In this document: piece by piece, positions 26,461 to 36,713 of the stretch
Layout: each line of letters starts with the position of its first letter
Numbering within the stretch: position 1 is the first letter of the stretch
NCBI GenBank assembly: GCA_001314845.1
Contig: LJZQ01000017.1
Location: forward strand, 1 to 64,000
Direction of reading: 5' to 3'
DNA: 64,000 bases
From: Marinobacter excellens HL-55
GTDB taxonomy: Bacteria > Pseudomonadota > Gammaproteobacteria > Pseudomonadales > Oleiphilaceae
Notes under the pieces: generated by a model
The model's database searches: none
What the model was told of the DNA's origin: nothing
Seen by the model: only the letters and a program-made list of their open reading frames with translations
Made by a program: the position numbers and the translations under genes

Positions 26461-28587
26461 ATGAAAAACCTATCACTTCGCTTCAAGCTATATGGGCTGG
26501 TTATCACACTGCTACTGTTGATGGGCGTGAGCATTGTCATGACCGCCCAGTTGTCACTGGGTTCCATGGAAGAGCGCCTGTCCGAGGAAACCCGTGGGAC
26601 GGTGCAGGATATTGTGATGGACCAGCTAACCGCAACGGCTGGTCAGTACGGTGAGCTGGTAACCGGCCAGCTTGAGACCGCCTATCAAACCCCGGCGGTG
26701 GTGCGCAGCCTGATCACCCGGAATATTGAAGCCGATAGCTCGGGTCGGCTCAGTCGTCGGGACCTTCAGGAAACGGTGGGCACGATTTTAAGTGAACAGA
26801 AACACCTGAGCTCGATCTACGCGCAGTTTGAGCCAGACGCCTACGATGGCCAAGATATTTACTTTACAGACGGAGTTGATGAACACAGCAGCGATCAGGG
26901 CACGCTCGAGATTTACTACTACCGGGATCCTCAAGGCAATGTTCTGTTCAGTCGCACGGAAGATCCCGCAACAAAGTATCTTGATAACCGGAACGAATTC
27001 GGAACCCGTGAAGCAGAGTGGTATCTGTGTTCAAGGGACTCTCTCAAGCCCTGTCTGATGGAACCCTACGATTATGAAATCGAGGAAGGTTATTCCGAGC
27101 TGATGACCAGCCTGGTAGTGCCAATTCTGAACAATGGCGAGTTTGCCGGTGTGACGGGTGTCGACATAAACCTGTCGACACTTCAGGCGACCATTGCGCA
27201 GGTCAGTCGGGCCCTGTTCGACGGTGAGTCGAAGGTGTCTCTGCTCAGCGAAGGCGGTCTGATTGCTGCGTCCAGCCACTATCAGCAGAATCTTGGCCGG
27301 CCACTGCGGGAAGCGCTGCCGGGACTTGCCCCGGATCTGGTTCGCCTGCATCAACAAGGTGGCAGGTTCGATGATGGCAAGACGTTGGCGGTCGCTTACC
27401 CGGTCGAGGTCGCCTTGCCGGGAACTGAGTGGTCCTTGCTGATCGAACTGCCCCGCGATGTTGCCCTCGCCAGTGTTGAGGAAATCACCGGATTGTTGGC
27501 CTCTGAGGTCGCCGATACGGCAGCCCGGCAAACTCTGGTTGGCATGGTGGTGGTGTTGATCGCGATTGCCTTGTTGGTGTTGCTGGTGCGTTCGGTAACC
27601 CGGCCATTGGACGAGATACGCGACCGGATGCGGAGCCTGGCCAGTGCCGAGGGCGATCTTACCCGTGAACTTGATATTGACACCCATGCCGAACTGATCG
27701 AGCTGGCTGGCGGCTTCAACGCGTTTCTTGCCCGCTTGCGGGAAATGATCAACGACCTGAAAGAGGTTAACGCTGAGGTTCGCGGTCAGGCGTCCGATGT
27801 CGGCGCCATTGCCCGGGATACTGACGATCAGACCGAGAGACAACATCAGGATATCGACAGTGTTGTTACCGCCATGAATGAAATGTCGGCGGCCGCCGGC
27901 GAAGTGGCTGGTTTTGCCGGCGAGGCGGCAGAAAATGCCCGCGCCGCCCGTGATGGCATCCGGTTTACCCAGGACACCCTGAGGTCCGCCCTCAAAGGGG
28001 TGGACGCGTTAGCGGGTGACATGGGCCAGGCTAGCTCCGCGATTGGCCACGTGGCGCAGCGCAGTGAGGAAATTAACCGGATCATCGAAGTGATTCGGGG
28101 TATTGCCGAACAGACTAACCTGCTGGCCTTGAATGCAGCCATTGAGGCAGCCCGGGCCGGGGAGCAGGGGCGTGGTTTTGCGGTAGTGGCCGATGAAGTA
28201 AGAAATCTGGCCTCAAAAACCCGGGAGTCCACGGATGAAATCAGCGAGATGATCGAGCGCCTGAAAGGCGATGTCAGTGGAGCCGTCACGGTCATTCAGA
28301 GTGGTGTAGACCGCGCTACCTCGGCAGTAGATGGCACCCGGGAAGCGGATCATTCGCTGGCCACGGTGGTTGAGCGTATCGGCGTCATCGTGGAGCATGT
28401 CACGCAGGTGGCGACCGCGGCAGAAGAACAGAGCTCGGTCAGTGAAGAAATCAACCGTAACCTGACTCAGATTGGCGATGCCGCAACTGATTTGAGGGAG
28501 CTGGCCCAACGGGTACGCCAGAGTGGTGACGCCCTCGATGGCCAGGTTCAGGTTCTGGACCGTGAGCTGGGCCGGCTAAAAACCTGA
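26461..28587 (+). CDS. Methyl-accepting chemotaxis protein with dCache sensor
   Basis: A 708-residue chemoreceptor. The first membrane helix lies at about residues 11-30. A periplasmic double-Cache domain follows (to about 350) with the pocket signature [20 protein letters not shown] and [12 protein letters not shown], which suggests a small amphipathic ligand such as an amino acid or organic acid. The second helix is near 360-377, then HAMP. The signalling domain has the conserved tip [20 protein letters not shown] and [15 protein letters not shown]. No CheR-tethering pentapeptide is seen at the C-terminus. It is monocistronic. Confidence 0.95.
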   Translation: MKNLSLRFKLYGLVITLLLLMGVSIVMTAQLSLGSMEERLSEETRGTVQDIVMDQLTATAGQYGELVTGQLETAYQTPAVVRSLITRNIEADSSGRLSRRDLQETVGTILSEQKHLSSIYAQFEPDAYDGQDIYFTDGVDEHSSDQGTLEIYYYRDPQGNVLFSRTEDPATKYLDNRNEFGTREAEWYLCSRDSLKPCLMEPYDYEIEEGYSELMTSLVVPILNNGEFAGVTGVDINLSTLQATIAQVSRALFDGESKVSLLSEGGLIAASSHYQQNLGRPLREALPGLAPDLVRLHQQGGRFDDGKTLAVAYPVEVALPGTEWSLLIELPRDVALASVEEITGLLASEVADTAARQTLVGMVVVLIAIALLVLLVRSVTRPLDEIRDRMRSLASAEGDLTRELDIDTHAELIELAGGFNAFLARLREMINDLKEVNAEVRGQASDVGAIARDTDDQTERQHQDIDSVVTAMNEMSAAAGEVAGFAGEAAENARAARDGIRFTQDTLRSALKGVDALAGDMGQASSAIGHVAQRSEEINRIIEVIRGIAEQTNLLALNAAIEAARAGEQGRGFAVVADEVRNLASKTRESTDEISEMIERLKGDVSGAVTVIQSGVDRATSAVDGTREADHSLATVVERIGVIVEHVTQVATAAEEQSSVSEEINRNLTQIGDAATDLRELAQRVRQSGDALDGQVQVLDRELGRLKT

Positions 28588-28735
28588 TGGTCAAATATCC
28601 GGCGGGCTATCCAGGTATCGGCACTTACTATGACAGCCATGGGAAGCATTAATTTTCAATTGATCAGGCTCGTGTCATCATTGCGACACACTTGAAAAAC
28701 ATCAAATTGACCATTGGGGCGTCTGCCTCGGTGCC

Positions 28736-28741
28736 AGGAGG
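28736..28741 (+). promoter_or_regulatory. Shine-Dalgarno deciding the glutaredoxin start
   Basis: AGGAGG sits 4 bases before the ATG at 28746. It places the start 18 codons inside the longest open frame. Confidence 0.75.
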
Positions 28742-28745
28742 TTTT

Positions 28746-29000
28746 ATGGAGCAGGTCACGATTTATGGCCGTTCGAGCTGTGGTTTTTGCCTGCGGGCGA
28801 TGGACCTGTGTGAATCCAGAAGTATTCCGTATACCTGGATTGATATGGACGAACGGGGTTTGAGCAAGCAGGACATTGCGGATCAGATTGGCCGCCCGGT
28901 TCATACCGTTCCCCAGATACTGGTCGGTTCGGAATACGTGGGCGGGTGTGATGAGTTCTTCGCTTACGTGCGCCAGCATGAGGCAGAACTGGCAAGTTGA
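28746..29000 (+). CDS. Glutaredoxin (Grx3-type, CGFC active site)
   Basis: An 84-residue thioredoxin-fold protein that uses glutathione to reduce disulfides or glutathionylated proteins. The active site is CGFC (residues 12-15) in YGRSSCGFCLRAMDLC. The cis-Pro loop HTVPQILVG and GGCDEF, the glutathione-binding turn, are present. The usual dithiol site is CPYC; CGFC is a less common but dithiol-type variant. It is followed by a strong terminator. Confidence 0.9.
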   Translation: MEQVTIYGRSSCGFCLRAMDLCESRSIPYTWIDMDERGLSKQDIADQIGRPVHTVPQILVGSEYVGGCDEFFAYVRQHEAELAS

Positions 29001-29030
29001 ATAAGAGAGGCTGGCCAGCGATCATAAAAA

Positions 29031-29060
29031 AGCCCGGCTACCTTGGTGGCCGGGCTTTTT
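29031..29060. terminator. Rho-independent terminator, bidirectional
   Basis: AGCCCGGC (29031-29038) pairs with GCCGGGCT (29049-29056), flanked by an A-run before and a T-run after. It serves the glutaredoxin gene and the convergent phosphofructokinase gene. Confidence 0.9.
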
Positions 29061-29079
29061 TTGTTGCGGACAGATCGAA

Positions 29080-30342
29080 TCAGAGTGTGAAGTCTGCTCG
29101 CAGCTTTTTCTCGGCCAGTTGATTTTTCAGCTTCGCCACCTTGGGCAGGCCATTCTCAAACGGTGGGAAACTCTCACCTTCAATCAGTGGTTGCAGGTAA
29201 TCCCGGCAATCCTGGGTGATGCCAAAACCATCGTCGGTGATGTAGTGGATCGGCATTTTCTTTTCCTGATTGGCCACCTCACTCAGGTTGGCTTCACCAA
29301 TCGACCAGCGATAGGGTTTGGCCTGCTCGCGCACAATGATTGGCATCAAGGCCTGTTTGCCAGCCAGCGCCATTTCCACAGCCGCCTTGCCAACGGCATA
29401 GGCCTGCTCTACATCGGTCGCTGAGGCAATGTGGCGAGCTGAGCGCTGCAGATAGTCCGCCACCGCCCAATGGTACTTGTGGCCCAGGGCCTGTTTGACC
29501 ATGTTGGCCAGGGCCGGCGCCACGCCGCCGAGCTGGGTGTGGCCGAACGCATCTTTGGCGCCAGCATCCGCAACAAAACGGCCGTCTTCATACTGGGCAC
29601 CTTCTGAGGCCACTACCACGCAGTAGCCGTAATCCCTTACGCACTGGTCTGCCCGTGCCAGGAAGGCCTCGCGGTTGAACGGAATTTCCGGGAACAGAAT
29701 GATGTGAGGCGGCTCGCCTTCACCCTGACCAGCCAAGCCGCCAGACGCCGCAATCCAGCCAGCATGACGCCCCATCACCTCCAGAATGAAAACCTTGGTG
29801 GAGGTTTCACACATGGATTTGATATCAAGACTGGCTTCCAGTGTTGATGTGGCGATGTACTTGGCCACAGAGCCGAAGCCCGGGCAGCAGTCGGTGAAGG
29901 GCAGGTCGTTATCGACGGTTTTGGGCACACCGATACACGTGATCGGGTATCCCATCTTTTCACCGATCTGGGAAACCTTGTAAGCCGTATCCTGAGAGTC
30001 ACCGCCGCCGTTGTAGAAGAAGTAGCCGATATCGTGGGCCCGGAACACTTCGATCAGACGCTCGTACTCGCGCCTGTTCTCGGAGATGTTCTTCAGCTTG
30101 TAGCGACAGGAGCCAAAGGCGCCGCCCGGGGTATGAAGCAGCGCCTGAATGGCGCTTTCGGATTCCAGGCTGGTATCAATCAGCTCCTCTTTGAGGGCGC
30201 CGATGATGCCATTGCGGCCAGCATAGACTTTACCGATGCGGTCCGGGTGCTGGCGAGCGGTCTGGATAACGCCACAAGCGCTGGCATTGATTACGGCGGT
30301 AACTCCGCCAGATTGGGCGTAAAATGCGTTCTTGATAGCCAT
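29080..30342 (-). CDS. pfp: 6-phosphofructokinase, probably pyrophosphate-dependent
   Basis: A 420-residue PfkA-superfamily enzyme interconverting fructose-6-P and fructose-1,6-bisP. The donor loop reads FFYNGGGDSQDTAYKV; an Asp after GG(G/D), not the GGDGS of ATP enzymes, marks pyrophosphate types. PKTVDNDLPFTDCCPGFGS carries the catalytic TVDND and the Lys found in PPi enzymes. MGRHAGWIAASGG is the substrate site. The length and the GKVYAGRNGIIGAL motif fit the PPi group found in methylotrophs and Marinobacter-like bacteria. Donor use is inferred from motifs only. Confidence 0.88.
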   Translation of the reverse strand: MAIKNAFYAQSGGVTAVINASACGVIQTARQHPDRIGKVYAGRNGIIGALKEELIDTSLESESAIQALLHTPGGAFGSCRYKLKNISENRREYERLIEVFRAHDIGYFFYNGGGDSQDTAYKVSQIGEKMGYPITCIGVPKTVDNDLPFTDCCPGFGSVAKYIATSTLEASLDIKSMCETSTKVFILEVMGRHAGWIAASGGLAGQGEGEPPHIILFPEIPFNREAFLARADQCVRDYGYCVVVASEGAQYEDGRFVADAGAKDAFGHTQLGGVAPALANMVKQALGHKYHWAVADYLQRSARHIASATDVEQAYAVGKAAVEMALAGKQALMPIIVREQAKPYRWSIGEANLSEVANQEKKMPIHYITDDGFGITQDCRDYLQPLIEGESFPPFENGLPKVAKLKNQLAEKKLRADFTL

Positions 30343-30487
30343 CTCGGGCTAAGGCCTCCTGCTGGTTCAACGATTGGCGCAGATGATACGCCAATCGCAG
30401 GGGTTTTTCATGAGCAGATACCGGCTCTTGACCCCGCACAAAGTATGGTAGACGCTTGGCAGGATTCAAACCGGAGGCAACACCTTA

Positions 30488-31882
30488 ATGCACATACATA
30501 TTCTGGGCATCTGCGGCACCTTTATGGGCAGCCTGGCCGTGATTGCCAGAGAGCTCGGCCACACCGTGACCGGTTCTGATCAGGGCGTATATCCGCCCAT
30601 GAGTACCCAGCTTCAGGCCCAGGGCATTGCGTTGATGGAAGGCTACCGGCCAGAGAATCTGGAGCCGAAACCGGACCTGGTGTTGATCGGCAATGCCATG
30701 TCTCGCGGTAACCCTGAGGTTGAGACTGTTCTTAACCGGCGGATTGACTACATGTCCGGCCCTGAGTGGCTGGCGCGGGAGGTTTTGCGCCATCGCTGGG
30801 TCATGGCCGTTGCCGGCACCCACGGTAAAACCACCACCACCGCGATGCTGTTGTGGATTCTGGATCAGGCCGGCTTTGATGCCGGCTACCTGGTTGGCGG
30901 TGTGCCCCAGGATTTCCCGGTATCCGCGCGCCTGGGTAGCAGCGATTTCTTTGTGATCGAGGCCGATGAATATGACAGTGCCTTCTTCGATAAACGCTCC
31001 AAGTTTATCCACTATCGCCCGAACACGCTGATCCTGAACAACCTTGAATACGACCATGCGGATATTTTCGAGAACGTTGAGGCCATTGAACGTCAGTTCC
31101 ATCACTTGGTGAGAACCGTTCCGTCGCAAGGCTTGATTATCCGCCCAGCGCTGGACAATCATCTGGATAACGCGCTTGAAATGGGCCGCTGGAGCCCAGT
31201 GCAAGACACAGCGATCGGCAGCGAGGTGCCGCGCACCTCGGACTGGCGCGCAGAATTGCTGTCTGAGGATGGCAGCCGCTTTATGGTGATCCACCACGAG
31301 CAGCCCGTGGCCATGCTGAACTGGAACCTGACGGGCATGCACAACGTGCGCAACGCTTTGTCGGCGATCGCTGCCGCCCGCCATGTTGGTGTCACACCGG
31401 ACCACGCTGTGGCCGCGCTGTGCCGGTTCTCCGGAGTAAAACGACGCATGGAGCTGGTGGGTGAGGTTGGTGGCGTGCGAGTGTACGACGACTTTGCCCA
31501 TCATCCCACGGCCATCGCACTAACCCTGGAAGGTTTACGCAACCGGGTTGGCGACGAGCCGATACTGGCGATTATTGAACCCCGCTCCAACACCATGAAA
31601 CAGGGCGTGCACCAGCAAACCCTGATCCCCAGTGCGGCCGCTGCAGACCAGGTGCTTTGGGGAAACCTCAGCGAGATGAGCTGGCTACCGGAACTGGTCG
31701 ACGGCTGGCTGGCCGAACACGGTGAGCTGGAGCACCATGTCGTGGAAGATTCAGTCGAGGCGCTGATTGACAGGGCCTTGGGGCAGCTGCCGGAAACCTG
31801 CCACATTGTTGTGATGAGCAATGGCGGGTTTGGTGGTATTCATCGCAAACTGGTTGCCGAACTGGAGAAACGTCGTGGCTGA
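30488..31882 (+). CDS. mpl: UDP-MurNAc:L-Ala-gamma-D-Glu-meso-DAP ligase (murein recycling)
   Basis: ATP-dependent Mur ligase that joins recycled tripeptide to UDP-MurNAc. The 464-residue protein has the opening HILGICGTFMGSLAVIARELG (quoted in part as ICGTFMGSLA), typical of Mpl rather than MurC. The P-loop AVAGTHGKTTTTAM lies near residue 112, with EADEYDSAFFDKRSKF, LNNLEYDHADIF and VYDDFAHHPTAI further on. ubiX starts within its last codons, a compact arrangement also known in Pseudomonas. Confidence 0.95.
   Translation: MHIHILGICGTFMGSLAVIARELGHTVTGSDQGVYPPMSTQLQAQGIALMEGYRPENLEPKPDLVLIGNAMSRGNPEVETVLNRRIDYMSGPEWLAREVLRHRWVMAVAGTHGKTTTTAMLLWILDQAGFDAGYLVGGVPQDFPVSARLGSSDFFVIEADEYDSAFFDKRSKFIHYRPNTLILNNLEYDHADIFENVEAIERQFHHLVRTVPSQGLIIRPALDNHLDNALEMGRWSPVQDTAIGSEVPRTSDWRAELLSEDGSRFMVIHHEQPVAMLNWNLTGMHNVRNALSAIAAARHVGVTPDHAVAALCRFSGVKRRMELVGEVGGVRVYDDFAHHPTAIALTLEGLRNRVGDEPILAIIEPRSNTMKQGVHQQTLIPSAAAADQVLWGNLSEMSWLPELVDGWLAEHGELEHHVVEDSVEALIDRALGQLPETCHIVVMSNGGFGGIHRKLVAELEKRRG
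31864..31867 (+). promoter_or_regulatory. Shine-Dalgarno for ubiX GTG start inside mpl
   Basis: GGAG within the last mpl codons lies 7 bases before the GTG at 31875. It favours GTG initiation for ubiX over the ATG 54 bases upstream. Confidence 0.6.
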
Positions 31883-32495
31883 TACCTCACCGGTCATCAA
31901 TCTTGCCTTTACCGGCGCATCCGGAGCCCAATACGGGCTGCGACTGCTGCAATGCCTCGTCGCTAATGGCTGTCGGGTCAATGTGATGGTCAGCAAGGCG
32001 GCTCAGGTGGTTATTGCCACCGAAACCGAGTTTCGGGTGCCGGGTTCCAAGCCGGCCATGGTTGAAGCATTCACGGACTATGCGCGGGCGAAGCCAGGAC
32101 AGGTGCAGGTGTTCGGCCGGGAGGAGTGGTTCTCCCCGCCGGCCTCGGGCTCCGGCGAGAAAGCGCCATTGGTCATCTGCCCTTGCAGTACCGGCACGCT
32201 GTCGGCACTGGCCACTGGTGCCAGCAACAACCTGATTGAGCGGGCCGGTGATGTGGCGCTGAAAGAACGCCGCAAGCTGATTCTGGTTCTGCGGGAAACC
32301 CCATACTCCGAAGTGCATCTGGACAACATGCTCAGGCTGACCCGAATGGGCGCCGTGATCATGCCGGCCAGCCCCGGGTTCTACCATAACCCGCAATCGG
32401 TGGATGATCTGGTGGACTTCATGGTAGCCCGGATTCTGGACCACCTGGACTTGCCGCAAACCCTGGTTCCCCGCTGGGGCGAGAGCGCGGACTGA
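31875..32495 (+). CDS. ubiX: Flavin prenyltransferase
   Basis: Makes the prenylated FMN cofactor used by UbiD decarboxylases in ubiquinone synthesis. The 206-residue form from GTG has the FMN loop LAFTGASGAQYGLRLL, then CPCSTGTLSALATGASNNLIER (quoted in part), the dimethylallyl-phosphate segment LVLRETPYSEVHLDNMLRLT and the C-terminal MPASPGFYHNPQSVDDLVDF. It overlaps mpl by 8 bases, so the two should be coupled. Confidence 0.94.
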   Translation: MADTSPVINLAFTGASGAQYGLRLLQCLVANGCRVNVMVSKAAQVVIATETEFRVPGSKPAMVEAFTDYARAKPGQVQVFGREEWFSPPASGSGEKAPLVICPCSTGTLSALATGASNNLIERAGDVALKERRKLILVLRETPYSEVHLDNMLRLTRMGAVIMPASPGFYHNPQSVDDLVDFMVARILDHLDLPQTLVPRWGESAD

Positions 32496-32624
32496 TCATC
32501 CGTGGCCATCCGGGGCGATGGTTTTGGCCAAAGCGATTGATGGTTTTCACCATTGAGCGAAAACCCGCCCCGCCACAGACTTGCTGAACACAACGATAAA
32601 CCAACCCGTTCAACGAGGTTCAGC

Positions 32625-33764
32625 ATGATTCCACGTACTCTTTTCGACGCCGATCTTGAAGGCTTCCGGGATTCCGTTCGCAAGTTCCTGGAGCAGGAAG
32701 CCGCGCCTTATCACGAGCAATGGGAAAAAGACGGCCAGGTCAGCCGCGAGCTATGGCGAAAGGCGGGCGAGCTGGGCTTCCTGTGCCCGATGCTGCCGGA
32801 AGAGTATGGCGGTGTTGGCGCCGATTTCCGATATTCCGCGGTGATTATGGAAGAAATCTCCCGGGCCGGTTTGTCCGGCATTGGTTGGGGCCTGCACTCC
32901 GATATCGTGGCGCCCTACATCCTGAACTATGGCTCAGAAGAGCAGAAGCAGAAGTATCTGCCCAAAATGGCCTCCGGTGAAATGATCACCGCCATCGCCA
33001 TGACCGAGCCGGGCGCGGGTTCCGACCTCCAGGGTGTAAAAACCACCGCGATTCGCAAGGACGACCATTACATTCTGAACGGTTCCAAGACTTTTATCAC
33101 TAATGGCCAGTTAGCCGACTTGGTGATTGTTGTCGCCAAGACCGACCCCAAAGAAGGCGCCAAGGGTACCAGTCTGTTGCTGGTAGAAACCGCCTGGGAA
33201 GGATTCGAGAAAGGTCAGAACCTGAACAAGGTAGGCATGAAGGCCCAGGATACCTCCGAGCTGTTTTTCCAGGATGTAAAAGTGCCAGCAGACAACCTGC
33301 TGGGTACCATGGAAGGGCAGGGCTTCTTCCAGCTGATGCAGGAGCTGCCGGCGGAGCGCCTTCAGGTAGCCTTGACCGCTGTGGCAGCCGCAGAAGCCGC
33401 CTGGCAGTGGACTTTGGATTACGTGAAAGAGCGCAAAGCCTTCGGTAAGCCGGTCATCGCGTTCCAGAACACTCGCTTCAAGCTGGCGGAACTGAAAGCC
33501 GAAATCACCGCCGCTCGTGTGTTTACTGACCGTTGCCTGGAGCTGCATCTGGATAAGAAGCTGGATATCCCAACCGCCGCCATGCTCAAGCAGCACACCA
33601 CCGACCTGCAGTGCAAAGTGATGGACGAATGTGTTCAGCTGCACGGCGGTTACGGCTACATGTGGGAATACCCGATCGCCCGGGCCTGGGCCGATTCACG
33701 GGTGCAGCGCATCTATGCCGGCACCAACGAAATCATGAAGGAAATCGTAGCCCGGTCGTTCTGA
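32625..33764 (+). CDS. Acyl-CoA dehydrogenase
   Basis: A 379-residue FAD enzyme that oxidises an acyl-CoA to the enoyl-CoA. It has the N-terminal helical domain (FRDSVRKFLEQEAAPYHEQW), the flavin-contact AMTEPGAGSDLQGVKTTA and FITNGQLADLVIVVAKTD, and ends QLHGGYGYMWEYPIARAW and IYAGTNEIMKEIVARSF. The substrate chain length cannot be read. The start MIPRTLF has a weak GAGG upstream; the longer frame adds an N-terminus unlike the family. It stands alone, closed by an 11-bp hairpin. Confidence 0.93.
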   Translation: MIPRTLFDADLEGFRDSVRKFLEQEAAPYHEQWEKDGQVSRELWRKAGELGFLCPMLPEEYGGVGADFRYSAVIMEEISRAGLSGIGWGLHSDIVAPYILNYGSEEQKQKYLPKMASGEMITAIAMTEPGAGSDLQGVKTTAIRKDDHYILNGSKTFITNGQLADLVIVVAKTDPKEGAKGTSLLLVETAWEGFEKGQNLNKVGMKAQDTSELFFQDVKVPADNLLGTMEGQGFFQLMQELPAERLQVALTAVAAAEAAWQWTLDYVKERKAFGKPVIAFQNTRFKLAELKAEITAARVFTDRCLELHLDKKLDIPTAAMLKQHTTDLQCKVMDECVQLHGGYGYMWEYPIARAWADSRVQRIYAGTNEIMKEIVARSF

Positions 33765-33774
33765 TCGGAAGCCT

Positions 33775-33802
33775 GCAAGCCCCGGCACATTCCGGGGCTT
33801 GC
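33775..33802 (+). terminator. GC-rich hairpin after the acyl-CoA dehydrogenase gene
   Basis: An 11-bp perfect stem (33775-33785 with 33792-33802) with loop CACATT. No clear T-run follows, so its strength as an intrinsic terminator is uncertain. Confidence 0.6.
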
Positions 33803-33886
33803 CTGTTACCAAACTTTACAATTTGCCAAGCCGGTCAAGGTCTGTACCGATCACATCTCCTAAAGTAGCGGCACTAATAAAGATAA

Positions 33887-35836
33887 ATGGTTGCCGCGAT
33901 GAAACGCCTGATCACTCTTACTGTTCCTTTGCTCTCTCTTGTTATCGCCGGCTGCGGTGAAGAATCCGATCGGTTGCCGGTTGATGGCCGCGATTTCGAT
34001 GGGGTTGATTACAGCGAGCCCGCGCCATACCAAGGGCGTGTGATCGACGGCTACCTCAACAATGCCAGGGTGTGGCTGGATATTGATGGTGATGGTCAGT
34101 TCACCCCTGGCCCGCTGGAGGTGGAATTGGCCAACGGCGCCGTGGTCACGCTGGAAGAAGGCGAACCCACGGCCATGAGTGGTCCGGGTGGCAGGTTCGC
34201 TATCGACATCTCTGCACTGAGCGTTAACCCGTCGGTGGGCCCCAATCTGGACCCCAGGAAGTACCCGCTATACGCCCTGGCCATTCCCGGCAAAACCCTG
34301 GAGGAAACGTCCCGGGGCGACGTGCTGGTAGAGAATGCCTACCTGATGTCAGCCAGCCCAGGCATCCGTAACGTGACACCGCTGACCACATTGGCTCGAT
34401 TCCGCGCAGGCGCCGCTCGCCGCAACAGTTTGAGCCCGATCAGTGAAAGCCAGTTGGCGGATCTGGATGGCCTGAACCTCTGGCAGGACTACATTGTTGC
34501 GGGTGATCAGCGCGCTCACGCCTACGCCAGGGCCCTGGCCCGCTTCATGGCCAGCCAGATTCCGGACAGCTATAACGAGGTGCTCTCGCGCCCAGAAAGT
34601 GACGGTACCGAACGGCAATTGAGTAAAGATGCGGTGTTTCTGTTGGGCTATTCCCTGGTGCAGAATGCGGGGGATGTTATTGCCATTGTTGATGCTGCTG
34701 CGGCAGGCAATTACGAGAATCTGGATACCGATTCGCTGGTGTTGCCTGACGTGCCGGTGGCGCTGGCCAATCCGGTGCTGTTGACCCGTTTGAAGGTATC
34801 GGCGGACTCCAGGCGGGGGCAGGATCTGCCTACGGGCACCTCCGATCTCGATATGTCTGCGGAACTGTTCTTTGATTACTCCGAAGACGGCCAGTTGCTC
34901 TCTGTGTCCAGTCGCGGCTGCCTGGCGCCTTCCTTGCCCGAGTTCGCTCGCCTGATTCAGGTGAACGGTTATATGGCGCAACTGAAAACCCAGTGGCTGC
35001 CTTCAGCCTCTCTCTCCCGCCAAAGTCGACAGCGCTATGAGGAAGAGGGCGAGGCCATCCACGAGCGGATAGTCTTCGATTGGGACAATCAGCAAGCGTT
35101 TTTCGATACCGTAACCAGCTGCCATGAACAGACCCTGGCGGTGTATCCGGAAAGCTCAGAGCTGGATGGAACACCGGAGCTTTCCTGGAGCTGGAATCAG
35201 GGCGCCGCGGAGATAGAGTTGGTTGAGCACCTGGGAGTTGCAGGAAGTGAGCGGCGAACCTTCACGACACTGGCGGCCAACTCGCCATCGGAAGAGCTGG
35301 AGGCAGGTGCGCCGGATTGGGTGACCGGTTACCGGGTACTGGCGGAGGAGGCGACGGAAGCAGAACTCAGTTTCACCACGCCCGATGAGGCCTGCGAACC
35401 TGAAGGTACCGACCGAACACCGGTTGATGAGGCGGCACCCTATGTCACCCGACTATTCCCGTTTGATTACGCCGGCAATACAGAGGCCGCTAACAACTTC
35501 GGGCCCCGAGCCTATGAGTACGAAGCCCGTGAAGTGGACGGACTGGCCATAGAGCGATTGCTGAAACTGCCGTTCCTGGACACTGCAACGGCTAATCTCG
35601 ATGGGGTCAGCCCCGGTGATGGCGCCTTCCAATGGTCGCTCTACTACCCCCGGCTGGATGCCGACAGCCTGAAGCCCGACCTGCCAAACTTGATCCAGAC
35701 GGCGTACCTGCTGGATGTGACAACCGTGGCCGGTTGTGGTGCCCGGTTCCAGAATGCGCCGAGAAACGCCTATGCCAGGTTAGATTATCAGTATCAGACC
35801 CTGTCGGATTACCTGGTGGGTTTGCTGGCGGAGTGA
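33887..35836 (+). CDS. Large predicted lipoprotein, unknown function
   Basis: A 649-residue secreted protein with an N-terminal signal and lipobox (SLVIAGC). Near residue 45-65 is GRVIDGYLNNARVWLDIDGDGQF, here read as a beta-sandwich opening with a DxDxDG calcium-loop-like motif often seen at the start of marine gammaproteobacterial surface lipoproteins (quoted in part as VIDGYLNNARVWLDIDGDG). The remainder is acidic and has few recognisable motifs; paired cysteines at about 345, 424, 507 and 631 could form disulfides. Start may be at the fifth codon (MKRLIT). It is monocistronic and I do not know its function. Confidence 0.75.
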   Translation: MVAAMKRLITLTVPLLSLVIAGCGEESDRLPVDGRDFDGVDYSEPAPYQGRVIDGYLNNARVWLDIDGDGQFTPGPLEVELANGAVVTLEEGEPTAMSGPGGRFAIDISALSVNPSVGPNLDPRKYPLYALAIPGKTLEETSRGDVLVENAYLMSASPGIRNVTPLTTLARFRAGAARRNSLSPISESQLADLDGLNLWQDYIVAGDQRAHAYARALARFMASQIPDSYNEVLSRPESDGTERQLSKDAVFLLGYSLVQNAGDVIAIVDAAAAGNYENLDTDSLVLPDVPVALANPVLLTRLKVSADSRRGQDLPTGTSDLDMSAELFFDYSEDGQLLSVSSRGCLAPSLPEFARLIQVNGYMAQLKTQWLPSASLSRQSRQRYEEEGEAIHERIVFDWDNQQAFFDTVTSCHEQTLAVYPESSELDGTPELSWSWNQGAAEIELVEHLGVAGSERRTFTTLAANSPSEELEAGAPDWVTGYRVLAEEATEAELSFTTPDEACEPEGTDRTPVDEAAPYVTRLFPFDYAGNTEAANNFGPRAYEYEAREVDGLAIERLLKLPFLDTATANLDGVSPGDGAFQWSLYYPRLDADSLKPDLPNLIQTAYLLDVTTVAGCGARFQNAPRNAYARLDYQYQTLSDYLVGLLAE

Positions 35837-36412
35837 TTTGAGCTCGTCGGGTTGTGGCTTCCGAGGTTAGGCGAGGGGCCAGGGCTCAGGAGTCCAGATT
35901 CGCCAGAACGTTAGTGCATCAGACATGAATGGGCTTTTTTATTATTTCACTATTAACGCGTCCAGCCTCCGAATAGGTCCAGTTGCCCCCCGATCATAAC
36001 TAAAAGCGAACATTTGCTTTAGGCACCACGTTGGTGGAAAGCTCAGTGAATAAAGTGCCCACCAATATGTTGCATTATTATTTTCAGGCTGGCTGACCTG
36101 GCCTCACTCGAGGTGCGGTCTACCGAGAGCGTTGCATAGCGCCTGTTTGTCTGCTGATTACCTCCCTGGCCAGGAAAGCGAAAGACAGTCGGTTCGTTTC
36201 AAAAGCATGGAGCACAGACAGATTAAAAGGTCAGCATGCTGATTAGTGTTGCTACATAAATCGACCTTGCTCTCTACCACTCGTGGATGGCGCGGGATAT
36301 CTGCGAAGGTTTAAACAGCTCAGTCTGAGCACCGGCTGGAGTCGTATTATATGGAGGCTGGCAATAATTTCGTTCGGTTAGTGAAGTCTTGATAGTGTTG
36401 GATCTATCTGTG

Positions 36413-36585
36413 CTGATCAAACCCTGCCCAAAGTGACAGAAAGCTTTAGGGACGAACTCAGTAAGCTCGGTGGCAAGAGGCAGGTTCCCTATCTGGTTGA
36501 CGACAATACTCTGGTTCTGGGTAGCTCGACAAAGTCTCGGCGATTCGCTCTCAAACTGAAGCAAATACCAGTCATCTCTTTTTGA
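36413..36585 (+). pseudogene. Remnant of a glutaredoxin/GST N-terminal domain
   Basis: One frame reads LIKPCPK followed by a stop where a second active-site Cys would be expected. A second frame from 36430 reads ESFRDELSKLGGKRQVPYLVDDN, which closely resembles the RDEL-GGKxQVPxLVD segment of glutaredoxin-like proteins (quoted in part as RDELSKLGGKRQVPYLVDDN). About 20 residues between the two are missing, and the tail after LVDDN is degenerate. This fits an internal deletion plus frame change. No start codon is evident. Confidence 0.42.
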
Positions 36586-36713
36586 TCTCAGCGCTTCTAT
36601 TACACAGCTGTCCTGATTGCCACGTCGGGGTTGGCCATTGATTGGAGGTGGTGCCGGGTAAGTTCGATGATAGGCGAGGGGATTCTGATGGACCGGCGTA
36701 AGTCCAGACTCTA

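Noticed and set aside
30485..31504. 339-residue minus-strand frame opposite mpl
   Set aside because: A shadow of mpl caused by GC-rich codon bias; mpl itself carries all Mur ligase motifs.
36274..36564. 96-residue minus-strand open frame in the 1 kb gap
   Set aside because: No ribosome site, no recognisable motif, and it lies antisense to the better glutaredoxin-like remnant.
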